Below, in pieces: positions 46,401 to 54,352 of a stretch of 64,000 nt of DNA. This DNA is from Bosea sp. BIWAKO-01 (lineage in GTDB: Bacteria > Pseudomonadota > Alphaproteobacteria > Rhizobiales > Beijerinckiaceae): contig NZ_BCQA01000002.1 in the NCBI RefSeq assembly GCF_001748145.1, positions 430,139-494,138 of the forward strand, given 5' to 3'. The notes beneath the pieces are model-generated. The model had not been told where the DNA came from. It saw only the letters and a list, made by a program, of their open reading frames with translations, and made no database searches. The position numbers and the translations under genes are program-made. The stretch's first letter is position 1; every line of letters begins with the position of its first letter.

Positions 46401-46639
46401 TCCGGATCAGCAGCAGCCCTCCTGAGGGCGTTGAGGCGGCAGGCGAAGCGAAGCCGCAAGCGCCGACATGATCCAGCTGTAGAGGGCCCGTCCGCCGCAT
46501 TCCGCGAAGCGCGATGGAGGCTGCGAGAGACGGGGTTCTGGCCGGGTGGCAGCCGGCCCGACGCAGTTCTTCGCCACCTACAAGGCAGAGATCGAGCGGG
46601 CCGCGGCCGCCCTGCGCTAAAGCAGAAAGCCCACCAGCA

Positions 46640-46934
46640 TCGCCGCGACCGAATGCCTTCGCCTCGTCATTGCCGCCACGAGTGGCCCTCCGCGCAGCCA
46701 TCCGCTTCTTCCGACGGAGCGAGGCATGAACGAGTATTACCAGCGCTGTGGGACAGGGTGTCCGACTACGCGGACGGCATCATTGCCCGCATCAAAGCCG
46801 GCGAGGTCCATCCGAGCGCCTATGAACGGCTGACCCCGTCTTTTCTTGACCAGGCTGCTTACCGGGAGCACCATATCGCATTGCACCACTACGCCCTGAC
46901 ACATTTCTACGGCAGGAGCCGCAGTAGCGCATAG
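46640..46934 (+). pseudogene. Third partial copy of the module genes (copy C), inverted
   Basis: On the plus strand this holds the 3' end of gene 1 (PTSIAATECLRLVIAATSGP, frameshift, then AAIRFFRRSEA) and a gene 2 copy from ATG 46726 (MNEYYQRC). One base is missing near 46,750, after which another frame continues RVSDYADGIIARIKAGEVHP to SRSSA. It is followed by the module's hairpin. Both genes are broken here. Confidence 0.7.
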
Positions 46935-46984
46935 GTCCAACTGGCTCCCCGGTGACCTTCCCATGGGTCGGCTGGGTGACGAAG

Positions 46985-47032
46985 ACCCCGTAGTTGCACG
47001 CCACCTTAGAAGCTGGCCCTACGGGGTTTTTT
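46985..47032 (+). terminator. Hairpin terminator of module C
   Basis: ACCCCGTAG pairs with CTACGGGGT and is followed by TTTTTTA on the plus strand, 50 bases after the gene 2 copy. After it, GTGCAACTAAATTCACTAG matches the sequence beyond the module A hairpin, showing common descent. Confidence 0.8.
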
Positions 47033-47387
47033 ATCACGCTGAGGTGCAACTAAATTCACTAGGACCGGACGAGCGATGGGCACGGCGCTGCCTCGACGCC
47101 GGCGCCAGCCGCTCCTATGCGAAGGCGCAGGATGACCTGAAGAAGAAGGAAGCCCTGACCTTCTCCGAAGAGGAACTCGACAACCTCCTGCCGCCGACGC
47201 TCCGGCGGTCGGACCGGAAGAGGCTTCCACCTCCAACAAAGACATAGGCTGATGCGCATTGCATCAGTGCGGCGGAAGAGCTTCTCCTACCAATGCCGAC
47301 CGGATAATGATGTCGATCTGCCCAGGTCGATGATTTGCTGGATTTGCCAGACTGGGCCGTCGGGCTGCGAGACCGGAACAACGCCTG

Positions 47388-47741
47388 ATGGACGTCGCTC
47401 AGCGCGGCGTTGAAGCGTTCGTGGCCCAGGCGATAATTCAGCAGGTGCCCTTCGCGATGGAAACTGTCTTCTCCTATTGGAAGGAGCAGCCAGACGGCAC
47501 TTTCCTCTCCAAAATAGACAAGTTTCTGGAGCTCCGGCGGGAGGGATATTTCGTTCTGCTGTGCTTTGTCGGCTTGAGCAACTACGACCTCTCCGTGGGT
47601 CGCGTTCAAGCTCGCGATGCCGCCGGCGGTCACAATATCGACCAAGCGGATGTCTTCGTCAGGACCGAGGACCGCACCCCGCTCGAATACATCCTCAAGC
47701 CGCTCAAGGATCAGATCGCCAAGGCCTTCAGGGAGAGGTGA
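47388..47741 (+). pseudogene. Chimera of a zeta-type ATPase fragment and an HlyD C-terminus
   Basis: In a single 117-residue frame, residues about 8-83 look like the middle of a zeta-toxin/COG4185-type P-loop protein (FAMETVFSYW, EGYFVLLCFVGLSNYDLSVG, RVQARDAAGGHNI), lacking Walker A. Residues about 85-117 instead match the end of HlyD-family secretion adaptors (ADVFVRTEDRTPLEYILKPL, then KDQIAKAFRER). Two unrelated genes were joined in frame by deletion. A working product is unlikely. Confidence 0.6.
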
Positions 47742-47905
47742 GGCGCGTGGTTTTGTCGGGCTTTATGCGAAATCTCGTGGTCACCCAGCCATATTCCGAT
47801 GTCGAACAGGCGCTCGTTTAGCGTAAACGGTTCGAGGGGGAGGTCGATCGCGAATGCCCCCGCGGGGCCGACAGCGGTGGCCACAGCGATGCTGGATTTC
47901 TGCAT
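47711..47905 (-). CDS. 64-residue hypothetical protein at the end of the umu operon
   Basis: A short frame from ATG 47903-47905 with GGGAGG five bases upstream. It starts MQKSSIAVATAVGPAGAFAI and continues DLPLEPFTLNERLFDIGIWL. It lies 36 bases behind the 112-residue gene on the same strand. Its 3' end overlaps the opposite-strand chimera. Low certainty; unknown function. Confidence 0.4.
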   Translation of the reverse strand: MQKSSIAVATAVGPAGAFAIDLPLEPFTLNERLFDIGIWLGDHEISHKARQNHAPHLSLKALAI

Positions 47906-47941
47906 TTCGCCCTCCCGCCGCACAGGATGAGGTCGCATAGA

Positions 47942-48280
47942 TTAGTCCCCTCTGCCGGACTTTTTCAATCGCGAAGCCCAGGTTGCGAAAGGCGTGTTCT
48001 TGGCCAAGTGTCGATTGAAGTCCGGAGCGTCGTCGTCCCACCAGACAGGGCCCCGCTCGCCAAGGGCAACCTTGGCTGTTTCGACGGCGGCACGGGCGAC
48101 ATGGAGTTCGCCGCTTCCACGTTTGGCGTCCTTCACAGCACGGCGAGCATCCATCAGCTCGGTGACAAGCTCATGACGGCGCGCAGCCGGAATGGCGGGA
48201 TTTGTTGCTCGCCACAGCCTGCCGGCGACCATGAAATATCTGCCGTCCGGTGTCGTCGGATGATCGCGCCGGTCGCTCAA
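47942..48280 (-). CDS. Conserved hypothetical protein in the umuDC operon (gene 4)
   Basis: A 112-residue basic protein: MSDRRDHPTTPDGRYFMVAG, then RLWRATNPAIPAARRHELVT and a helical middle with DARRAVKDAKRG. The end has GPVWWDDDAPDFNRHLAKNT. I recall similar hypotheticals in Hyphomicrobiales, with no known function. Its start overlaps the stop of the 97-residue gene by ATGA, so it is translated with the SOS operon. Confidence 0.7.
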   Translation of the reverse strand: MSDRRDHPTTPDGRYFMVAGRLWRATNPAIPAARRHELVTELMDARRAVKDAKRGSGELHVARAAVETAKVALGERGPVWWDDDAPDFNRHLAKNTPFATWASRLKKSGRGD

Positions 48281-48570
48281 TCCGGATACTCGCGGGCGAG
48301 ACGATCATAAGCGTCCTCGGCTGCGGCGTCGCCCGCCATGGCATTTTCGATTTCATTCTCGTCGACGAGCACCCCGCCGAAATGTGCGACGAAGGCGCGC
48401 GCCAGGCCCCGGTCTTCGAATGCGATGCGGACGGTGTCGGAACCCGGGAAGCGGTCGAGAACACGGAAGCCGATTTGCCAGTCGCCACACCAGCTCTCAA
48501 TCCTGCGCAGGCGTTCCGGTGCAGAGACAGGGTCCAATTTCATTTCGACCTGATGATTGAAGCCTGGCAT
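48277..48570 (-). CDS. Conserved hypothetical protein in the umuDC operon (gene 3)
   Basis: A 97-residue acidic protein ([40 protein letters not shown], then RIAFEDRGLARAFVAHFGGV and an acidic tail). It begins at ATG 48568-48570, overlapping the umuC stop, and ends overlapping gene 4, so it is sandwiched between ATGA junctions. The beta-alpha pattern suggests a small compact fold. Unknown function, but co-expression with umuDC points to a role in the DNA-damage response. Confidence 0.7.
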   Translation of the reverse strand: MPGFNHQVEMKLDPVSAPERLRRIESWCGDWQIGFRVLDRFPGSDTVRIAFEDRGLARAFVAHFGGVLVDENEIENAMAGDAAAEDAYDRLAREYPD

Positions 48571-49850
48571 CACGCACTCCCAACGACTGGCACCTCGTCG
48601 AGCCGCGTCGTGTAACGCGGCGAACGCATATCGAATTTCGTGACCCACGCCTTCTGCTGACGAGCGATGCCGGCTGCGGCAGGAAAAACAACGCCACGAC
48701 CGTGTTGCTTGTTGCACGCGTCCAGAGCCTCCATCAGCCGGCCGCTCTTCTCGCGATCGAGGGCGCCGATCAGGGCTCGCTGCGACATCTCGGGCGCCAC
48801 CAGGTCGACCGTCATCAAGCCGGCCTTGGCGTAGCGGTAGCCCGACTTCCAGATCCGCCGCGCTCCCCACTTGGCAGCACGGACCAGGACGAGGGTGTCG
48901 TTGCTCGCCTCGGGGAAGTCGACCGTGGTCGAAACCGAGCGGGCAGGGCCGTTGTCGAACGGAGAAGTGTGGAAGAAGACCGTGACGTGATCCGTCGCCA
49001 GTCCATGGTGCCGGAGCTTCTCGCCCAAACGGATGGCGTGGGCGGCGATCGCCTCCTGCATCATCTCGAGGCTTTCAACCCGGCCTGAGAACGACCTTGT
49101 GACAGCACAGCCCTTTCGCGTGGGAGCGACGCTCTCCAGGTTGATGCAGGGCTGGCCGCGCAGCTCCTGGATGATCCGTTCCCCGACAACGGTCAGTGTC
49201 TTCCGAGCGAGCTTGGGATCGAGAGCGGCGACATCGGCGGCCGTCTTGCAGCCGAAGGCGCCCAGCTTGGTCTGGCTGGCGCGGCCGATGCCCCAGACGT
49301 CCTCCAACGGCATCAGCGGCAGCCACTCCCGGCGCGCTTCCTCGCTCGTCAGGTCGCAGGTGCCGCCGAGTTGGGGCGTGGTCTTTGCGATCTTGTTCGC
49401 GAGCTTTGCCAGTGTCTTCGTTGGGCCGATGCCGACGCAGGTGGGGACGCCGGTCCATTTCGAGACCGTGGAGCGCAGGTCGCGGCCCAGCTCTTCGCGA
49501 TGCTCAGGCGCAACTGCGGTGAGGTCCAGGAAGCTCTCGTCGATGGAATAAATCTCGATGTCGGGGGAGAACCGCTCATAGACGGTGTTCATCCGACGGC
49601 TCAAATCGCCGTAGAGGGAATAGTTCGACGAGAAGACGACGACGCCCTCGCGCTTGCACAGGTCGCGGATCTGGAACATCGGCGCGCCCATCTTGATCCC
49701 GAGGGCCTTCGCCTCGGCCGTCCTGGCAACCGCGCAGCCGTCGTTGTTCGACAACACGATCACCGGTCGGTGTCGCAACTTCGGATCGAACACGCGCTCG
49801 CAGGAGCAGTAGAAGCTGTTGCCGTCGATCAGGGCGAACGACCGCGTCAT
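48570..49850 (-). CDS. umuC: Translesion DNA polymerase V catalytic subunit UmuC
   Basis: A 426-residue Y-family polymerase. The palm has [20 protein letters not shown] and the catalytic [10 protein letters not shown]. Helix-hairpin-helix follows ([19 protein letters not shown]), then the little finger, and a DUF4113-type C-terminus ([20 protein letters not shown]) typical of UmuC. With UmuD it copies past DNA lesions and causes mutations. It overlaps umuD by four bases and the next gene by one to three. Confidence 0.95.
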   Translation of the reverse strand: MTRSFALIDGNSFYCSCERVFDPKLRHRPVIVLSNNDGCAVARTAEAKALGIKMGAPMFQIRDLCKREGVVVFSSNYSLYGDLSRRMNTVYERFSPDIEIYSIDESFLDLTAVAPEHREELGRDLRSTVSKWTGVPTCVGIGPTKTLAKLANKIAKTTPQLGGTCDLTSEEARREWLPLMPLEDVWGIGRASQTKLGAFGCKTAADVAALDPKLARKTLTVVGERIIQELRGQPCINLESVAPTRKGCAVTRSFSGRVESLEMMQEAIAAHAIRLGEKLRHHGLATDHVTVFFHTSPFDNGPARSVSTTVDFPEASNDTLVLVRAAKWGARRIWKSGYRYAKAGLMTVDLVAPEMSQRALIGALDREKSGRLMEALDACNKQHGRGVVFPAAAGIARQQKAWVTKFDMRSPRYTTRLDEVPVVGSA

Positions 49851-50269
49851 CGCCGGAAGCGCCGCACCGCGTTGGTGACCACGCCGAAGACGTCGATTTC
49901 GGCGTCGGGACCAGGGTCGTAGTCTGGGTAGCGCCGGTTGCCGAACACGAGACTCGAACGGCCGCCGGCGATCTTGAAAACCTTGACGCTGCGCTCGCCG
50001 TTGACGTCCACCACGACGGCGTCTCCGTCACGGGGGACCAGGCTGCGGTCGACCGTGATCAGACTGCCGTCGAAGATCCCGACGTCGATCGCGCTGTCGC
50101 CAGCGACGGTCATGATGTAGGTCGCCGGGGCGTTCTTGATCAGCGCCCGCGACAGATCGATCGGTGTGTCGAGGTAGTCGTCGGCTGGCGAAGGAAAGCC
50201 CGCGCGCACGGCCTTCAGGTAGACCGGGAGAAAGATAGGCGGTCCAAGGACGGCGGGGGACATGTGCAT
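49847..50269 (-). CDS. umuD: UmuD, self-cleaving SOS mutagenesis subunit
   Basis: A 140-residue LexA-type S24 peptidase. The self-cleavage site is the Ala-Gly in [13 protein letters not shown], the nucleophile Ser lies in [11 protein letters not shown] and the Lys in [11 protein letters not shown] start it at ATG 50267-50269 (MHMSPAVL) because the LexA box at 50291-50305 lies just upstream and an earlier ATG at 50296 would fall inside the box. RecA-stimulated cleavage activates it for polymerase V. Confidence 0.93.
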   Translation of the reverse strand: MHMSPAVLGPPIFLPVYLKAVRAGFPSPADDYLDTPIDLSRALIKNAPATYIMTVAGDSAIDVGIFDGSLITVDRSLVPRDGDAVVVDVNGERSVKVFKIAGGRSSLVFGNRRYPDYDPGPDAEIDVFGVVTNAVRRFRR

Positions 50270-50290
50270 TGAGGTGCGCTCTGATTGATG

Positions 50291-50305
50291 GAACATAACA
50301 AGAAC
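50291..50305 (-). promoter_or_regulatory. LexA (SOS) box of the umuDC operon
   Basis: Read on the minus strand this is GTTC-TTGTTAT-GTTC, the alphaproteobacterial LexA box GTTC-N7-GTTC. It ends 22 bases before the umuD start and should overlap the promoter. LexA represses the operon until DNA damage. Confidence 0.9.
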
Positions 50306-50537
50306 ATCATAATCGCACTCCGAGTCAACGCGGACAATTTGTTGCCTCACGGGCCGGCAGGAATGGTGTGCATCTGCAATGGCCCCAACGCCAGCACTGC
50401 CGCCCTAAAATGCGTGGCAACGGCCTCGCTCTCGCGGCGGGGTGGTCAATTATTCTGCCAATGCGCTCAGATCTGGATGGGACGCGAAATGCGGAAACTC
50501 GCCGGCGCCGGCAAGGCTGCAAAAATCAAAATGAAAA

Positions 50538-50566
50538 GGGTCCGGAAGCTTGACCCTTCCGGACCC
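50538..50566 (-). terminator. Rho-independent terminator, minus strand
   Basis: GGGTCCGGAAG pairs perfectly with CTTCCGGACCC around seven bases. On the minus strand it is followed by TTTTCATTTTGATTTTTGC. It would end a transcript coming from the 77-residue gene at 50779-51012. Confidence 0.8.
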
Positions 50567-50778
50567 GGTGTCTTGCCGACGGCTCTGCCTTCCGAAGGTT
50601 TAGGCAGAGATAGTATACATATGCACTGTGTGCCCGACTGCTTCAACCAACTCAAAGTAGGCGGCTAATCCACTGCGGATCGGAGGGTTTGATTTCGTCT
50701 GCGCCAGATTGGCGAATTTCTGAGATCACTGACTTGCCCGATTCACGCCGAAGCCAGATTGGGCAGTGTGCTGCGGAA

Positions 50779-51012
50779 CTATGAGCTGAAATGACGCTCG
50801 TGGCGGGCCGCGCTCTCAAGTTCGGATTGGCCGACCAATACACCTTTCTGGAAAGCCGCGCATGAAGTCACGCCCGGCTGTGCCTGCATCTCGCGAAGCA
50901 ATCGGAGTGCATCAGAAGCTGACATAGCAGGGTTCGTAATCTTGGAATTTCGAACGGTGGCTTTGATTTGATACAAGTTTGGACTCGCTTTTAGATTCCT
51001 TGGAGTCGGCAT
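50779..51012 (-). CDS. 77-residue hypothetical protein
   Basis: A small protein from ATG 51010-51012: MPTPRNLKASPNLYQIKATV, then MSASDALRLLREMQAQPGVT and a charged end. A strong minus-strand terminator lies about 210 bases downstream, supporting transcription in this direction. I do not recognise a family. Base composition here is lower in GC than the neighbours. Confidence 0.45.
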   Translation of the reverse strand: MPTPRNLKASPNLYQIKATVRNSKITNPAMSASDALRLLREMQAQPGVTSCAAFQKGVLVGQSELESAARHERHFSS

Positions 51013-51347
51013 AGCCAGATACCGGGCCGACTGAAAAGCCTAATGTTTGTGACATTCAAGTGCGCATGTTTGAGCGAAGGTACGCCGGCCACTTTTTTGT
51101 GCGCGCTCGACGAGCTCAATCATGGCGACCGAGATCCGGTCGGTTCGAAGCCCAAGGCGCGCTATCGTTCGTGTTCCAGGATGCGAGCTGCGGCTCGTGG
51201 GCGTCATGGGGACGGAATTTCGGCATGTTAGTTTATAGTAGAACTATGATCAACACCAATCTCTGTTGGAAGTATTTACAAAGGACGTTAACTACGCAAA
51301 CCTCAGAGTCCGGCTTGGGGAGGTAAAGCAAAGAGGATCGGCTGGGC
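51013..51347. other. Intergenic stretch upstream of the response regulator
   Basis: About 335 bases with no supported gene. The part just before 51348 is AT-rich (TTAGTTTATAGTAGAACTAT) and probably holds the response-regulator promoter; GGGGAGG and AAGAGGATCG before the start are candidate ribosome sites. Confidence 0.4.
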
Positions 51348-52019
51348 ATGTCGCAACGTTCTGTTGCAATTATCGACGATCATCCCTTGCTGATGGAGGG
51401 GATCGCCGCGCTACTGAAGCGGAGCGGCGGTTTCACGCTCGCTGCGACCGGGAATATTGCGGATGACATCGTGTCGATCACGAGAGCGCATCGTCCCGAT
51501 GAAATGATAGTCGATCTGCATATGGCGGGGGATGTCTTTCACGCTATCTCCGAGGCGTTGAAAATCGCTCCCGAGATGAAGATCATCGTGTTCACAGCCT
51601 CAACAAACGCGGATGATGCAATCGAGGCTCTGGATTCCGGTGCCAAGGGATATGTCTTGAAAGGTAGCCCAGCAGCTGATCTCTTCCAGGCACTCCATTC
51701 CGCGCAGCAAGGTGAGGTTTACATCACCCCTGCTTTCGCGACCAAGGTGATCGGAGCCTTGCAAGATAGGGCCCTCTTACGAAAACAGGCGGTCCAAAAC
51801 AGGCTCAGCGTTCGCGAAGAGCAGATCGTCAAGCTGCTGCTGCTCGGGAAAAGGAACAGTGAGATCGCTCACGAGCTTTCGCTCAGCGACAAAACCATCA
51901 AGGGCTACATGACGAACCTGATGGCCAAGCTGAACGCCCGCAATCGGCTGGAAGTAGTGCTTGCAGCGCAAAAGCTACATGCTTCTACGATTGCCCTCGA
52001 ACCTGTAGATCGCTCGTAA
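51348..52019 (+). CDS. Orphan NarL/FixJ-type response regulator
   Basis: A 223-residue regulator. The receiver domain (residues about 1-125) has the acidic pair in VAIIDDHPLLMEG, the phospho-acceptor Asp in MIVDLHMAGD, Thr in VFTAST and Lys in YVLKGSP. The LuxR-type helix-turn-helix covers about 150-212 (LSVREEQIVKLLLLGKRNSE, IAHELSLSDKTIKGYMTNLM). No histidine kinase lies nearby, so its partner is elsewhere. The target genes are unknown. Confidence 0.92.
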   Translation: MSQRSVAIIDDHPLLMEGIAALLKRSGGFTLAATGNIADDIVSITRAHRPDEMIVDLHMAGDVFHAISEALKIAPEMKIIVFTASTNADDAIEALDSGAKGYVLKGSPAADLFQALHSAQQGEVYITPAFATKVIGALQDRALLRKQAVQNRLSVREEQIVKLLLLGKRNSEIAHELSLSDKTIKGYMTNLMAKLNARNRLEVVLAAQKLHASTIALEPVDRS

Positions 52020-52246
52020 GAAATGGCAATACCCGCCCACACCCTCAAAGGAAATGCCCTCGAGGTCCGACGATCTGCCGCGCTTTCGCCGCGGGGCATC
52101 GTCATGATCAAAATCACCGATCGGAGACATTGAAGGCCGGTGGCTGCTACCGCTCCTGGCCCTTTCCCGACATCCAGGGAGTCTGCTTTTGGGCAGTCAA
52201 GGTTGGTCTATCGGGATCTGGTGAAATTATTGCACATCAACGTAGG

Positions 52247-52290
52247 AAAAACCCCGTAGAGACCAGCTGGAAATTGGCTCTACGGGGTCT
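52247..52290 (-). terminator. Hairpin terminator of module B
   Basis: ACCCCGTAGAG pairs with CTCTACGGGGT; on the minus strand it is followed by TTTTTCC. It is the same element as in modules A and C, with compensating changes in the inner stem (AGAG/CTCT here), which supports selection on the fold. Confidence 0.8.
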
Positions 52291-52435
52291 CTGCACCCGG
52301 CCATCCTTCCTGGGGAGGCCGTCGCCGGGGAGCCTTGGATCAGTGTCGGCCAATCCGCTGCTGCGGCTCCTGCCGTCGAAGCGTGTCATGGCGAGGTCGT
52401 GCAATGCCGGACGGTGATCCCGCTAGGCAGCCTGG

Positions 52436-52561
52436 TCAAGAAGAGAACAGGATCAGCCCTTCATACGCGCTCGGATGGACCTTGCCGGCCTTGATGCGGG
52501 CAGTGATGCCGTCGGCGTCGTCGGACACCCTGACCCGGCAACGCTGGCAGTGCTCGCTCAT
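52436..52561 (-). pseudogene. Module gene 2, truncated copy B
   Basis: From ATG 52559-52561 the frame reads MSEHCQRCRVRVSDDADGIT, then ARIKAGKVHPSAYEGLILFS and stops after 41 residues, where copy A continues to 69. A small indel near 52,440 causes the early stop. It may still make a short peptide. Confidence 0.5.
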
Positions 52562-53035
52562 GCCTTGCCCTTCCGGAAGAAGTGCGTGGCTGCGTTGATC
52601 TCCGGTCCGTCCGTGGCGGCAACGACGAGGCGAAGGCTTTCCGTCGCCGAGATGCTGGTGGGCGGCAGATGGGCGACCGCCGCGGCCCTGACCTCATCAA
52701 GCGCCTGGGCCATCCTGGCGGCGCGGGCCTCGATGGCGTCATGTGCCTTGCGCATCGCCTAGGGCGGCCTCGGCCAGCTCGGCACGCTGCTCCAGAGAGG
52801 CGACCGCGTCCATTGCCATGACCTGGATGTCAACGAGCATGTCCGCGCGGTCGTTGATGTGCGCCTTCGCGGTCTCCACGGTAGCGGGCGTGGCTGGCGG
52901 GTTGGGCAGCTCCACCGCTGGCGCAGACATGCGAGCGAGGGCTTCGGCAGCCTCGGAGAGCAGGGCAAACGTGGCCCCATCGGAGCGTGAAGCAAGCTGG
53001 AGCAGTCGCTCCGGGAGATCAGCCTTGGTCACCAT
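52558..53035 (-). pseudogene. Module gene 1, frameshifted copy B
   Basis: This matches the 159-residue gene of copy A from MVTKADLPERLLQLASRSDG to the final FFRKGKA. Near 52,760 two bases are missing (CATCGCCTAGGGCGG against CATCGCCTCGAGGGCGG in copy A), which breaks the frame after AELAEAAL. The product would be truncated with a different tail. Confidence 0.7.
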
Positions 53036-53093
53036 CAGGTCCCACATACAGAGCGCGGAACAGGTGGGCGCCGGCCCATAGACGGCACGGCTG

Positions 53094-53210
53094 CGATCAA
53101 CTTCAATCACACGTCCACCAACTACGTATTTGCGTCGGCGATCAGCGGCAATGGCCCGGACAATGGGCTCGCCGGCACGATCACGCTCACCGGTGCCAGC
53201 GGCGCTTGCC
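53094..53210 (+). pseudogene. Autotransporter passenger fragment (copy B)
   Basis: Same fragment as 43993-44104 (AINFNHTSTNYVFASAISGN), with small substitutions (NGPDNGLAGTI). It has no start or neighbouring passenger sequence and is dead. Confidence 0.55.
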
Positions 53211-53302
53211 CACCCACTATGTCGGTTTACCGCTCCTTAACCGTGGCGGGCGTCATTCTAAGGTGTCCATCAGAGTTGGGGGGCTCGGAGAGGACCGTGA
53301 CC

Positions 53303-53530
53303 ATGCAACTGCTCGATGCTGTGCGATCCGTCGTGGATCAATTCGTCGGCCTGCCAATTGCCTTTGTCGAACGCCAACTGATCCTGGCAACGCTGCGGGA
53401 AACCGGCGGCAACCGCACCCATGCCGCTTCTCTGCTCGGCATCTCCATCCGCACGTTGCGTAACAAAATTACGTTGTACGCAGCGAACGGCCACGACATA
53501 CCGGAACCTGCACATCCAGCGGCCCAATGA
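53303..53530 (+). CDS. Fis-type helix-turn-helix protein (copy B)
   Basis: A 75-residue protein almost identical to that at 44203 (differences: Thr for Ile after GGNR and Asn for Asp near the end). It contains the NtrC-tail-like helix-turn-helix HAASLLGISIRTLRNKITLY. Seven bases separate its stop from the next gene, which therefore probably shares its message. Confidence 0.7.
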   Translation: MQLLDAVRSVVDQFVGLPIAFVERQLILATLRETGGNRTHAASLLGISIRTLRNKITLYAANGHDIPEPAHPAAQ

Positions 53531-53537
53531 GCGCGCG

Positions 53538-53765
53538 ATGTCGCTTGCCTCCTCGCACGGCATCGCCGCAGCAAACCTCGTCTCCTCCGCAACCATGGCC
53601 GGCCTACTGCGCAGCCTTGTGCAGAAAGGCATTTTGGAGGCCGCCGACATTAGGGAGATCTACGAAATCGCCCTTCTCATTCTTGAACAGCAGCAAGGCG
53701 CTGTGCCGGGCGCAGAAGCAACCTTCAACGCCGCCCGATCTGCAATTGAACGGAAACTGGCATAG
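53538..53765 (+). CDS. 75-residue hypothetical protein (module gene, intact only in copy B)
   Basis: A helical protein starting MSLASSHGIAAANLVSSATM, then AGLLRSLVQKGILEAADIRE and IYEIALLILEQQQGAVPGAE. No membrane segment or signal. It follows the Fis-type gene closely. The copy at 44438 has lost its start codon and frame, so this is the only potentially functional copy in the window. Confidence 0.6.
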   Translation: MSLASSHGIAAANLVSSATMAGLLRSLVQKGILEAADIREIYEIALLILEQQQGAVPGAEATFNAARSAIERKLA

Positions 53766-54031
53766 CCGCTCAGGCCACGCAGTCTCCTCCACCAGTCACT
53801 TAATGCGACCGAGCAAAGTCGCGACAGTCGGCCGGCGGCCCAATGAGATGCGGCGCCTAGGCGAACTACGCGGTGGTGATTCGTGCCCTCAGCGCGCAGC
53901 GACCCATGCCTGGCAACCTGCCCGACAGGCCGCGACGCGGGCAGGCCGAACCAGGATGGCATTCCTCATGCTCCAGACTGCGCCAAGCTTGGCGGAGACT
54001 TGCAGGCGTTGCCCTCGCTGGGAGGGTTCCG

Positions 54032-54352
54032 TCAGCGGGTCTGGCTGTCATCCTCCGGGGATGCCGACTGCGTTACCTGCGGCTTGGCCGCTCTGGCGAT
54101 GGCGCCGGGAACCGGAACGGCCTCTGCCATCGCGATGGCGTCGCTCTCGATCGAGGTCGCGAGCCGGCGGTAATCGTCGAGGCTGAACATCGAGCAGCGT
54201 GTGTCCTGGGACCACCGGGTGATCACCTCCCAGACGACGTCGTACTCCTCGCAGAAGCCGCGAAACCGCAGGTCTTGCATTCGCACGAAGCGATTGCGGA
54301 ATTCGGGGAGCCTAAGCATGAGGCGGGCAAGCCCGCGCTTTTGAGCCAACAT
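54032..54352 (-). CDS. Conserved small hypothetical protein (paralogue of 4836-5123)
   Basis: A 106-residue protein sharing LARLMLRLPEFRNRF, FCEEYDVVWEVITRWSQD and DDYRRLATSIESDA with the protein at 4836-5123. Its C-terminus is longer and Ala/Pro-rich. Upstream on the same strand a frame with a hydrophobic stretch (LAYAFLAYVFWWVHEGVP) runs into it and may be a broken membrane-protein gene. Confidence 0.6.
   Translation of the reverse strand: MLAQKRGLARLMLRLPEFRNRFVRMQDLRFRGFCEEYDVVWEVITRWSQDTRCSMFSLDDYRRLATSIESDAIAMAEAVPVPGAIARAAKPQVTQSASPEDDSQTR

Larger units (their letters stand above)
52167..53765. repeat. 1.6-kb duplicated module, copy B
   Basis: Direct copy of 43056-44664, 9.1 kb away. 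Differences concentrate in the gene 2 region and in a few indels. Copy B keeps the fifth small gene intact but has a two-base deletion in gene 1 and an early stop in gene 2. Confidence 0.85.

Noticed and set aside
46963..47247. 94-codon plus-strand frame ahead of the zeta-type fragment as an antitoxin
   Set aside because: Its first half is the module C hairpin and flank; only the last 40 codons (KKKEALTFSEEELDNLLPP) look protein-like, too little to support an antitoxin call.
50285..50668. 127-codon plus-strand frame upstream of umuD
   Set aside because: It runs through the LexA box and the minus-strand terminator and has no recognisable features.
43138..52290. Repeated hairpins as a CRISPR array or an integron attachment site
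   Set aside because: Only three copies, kilobases apart, differing in orientation and loop; no spacers, no cas genes, no integron integrase.
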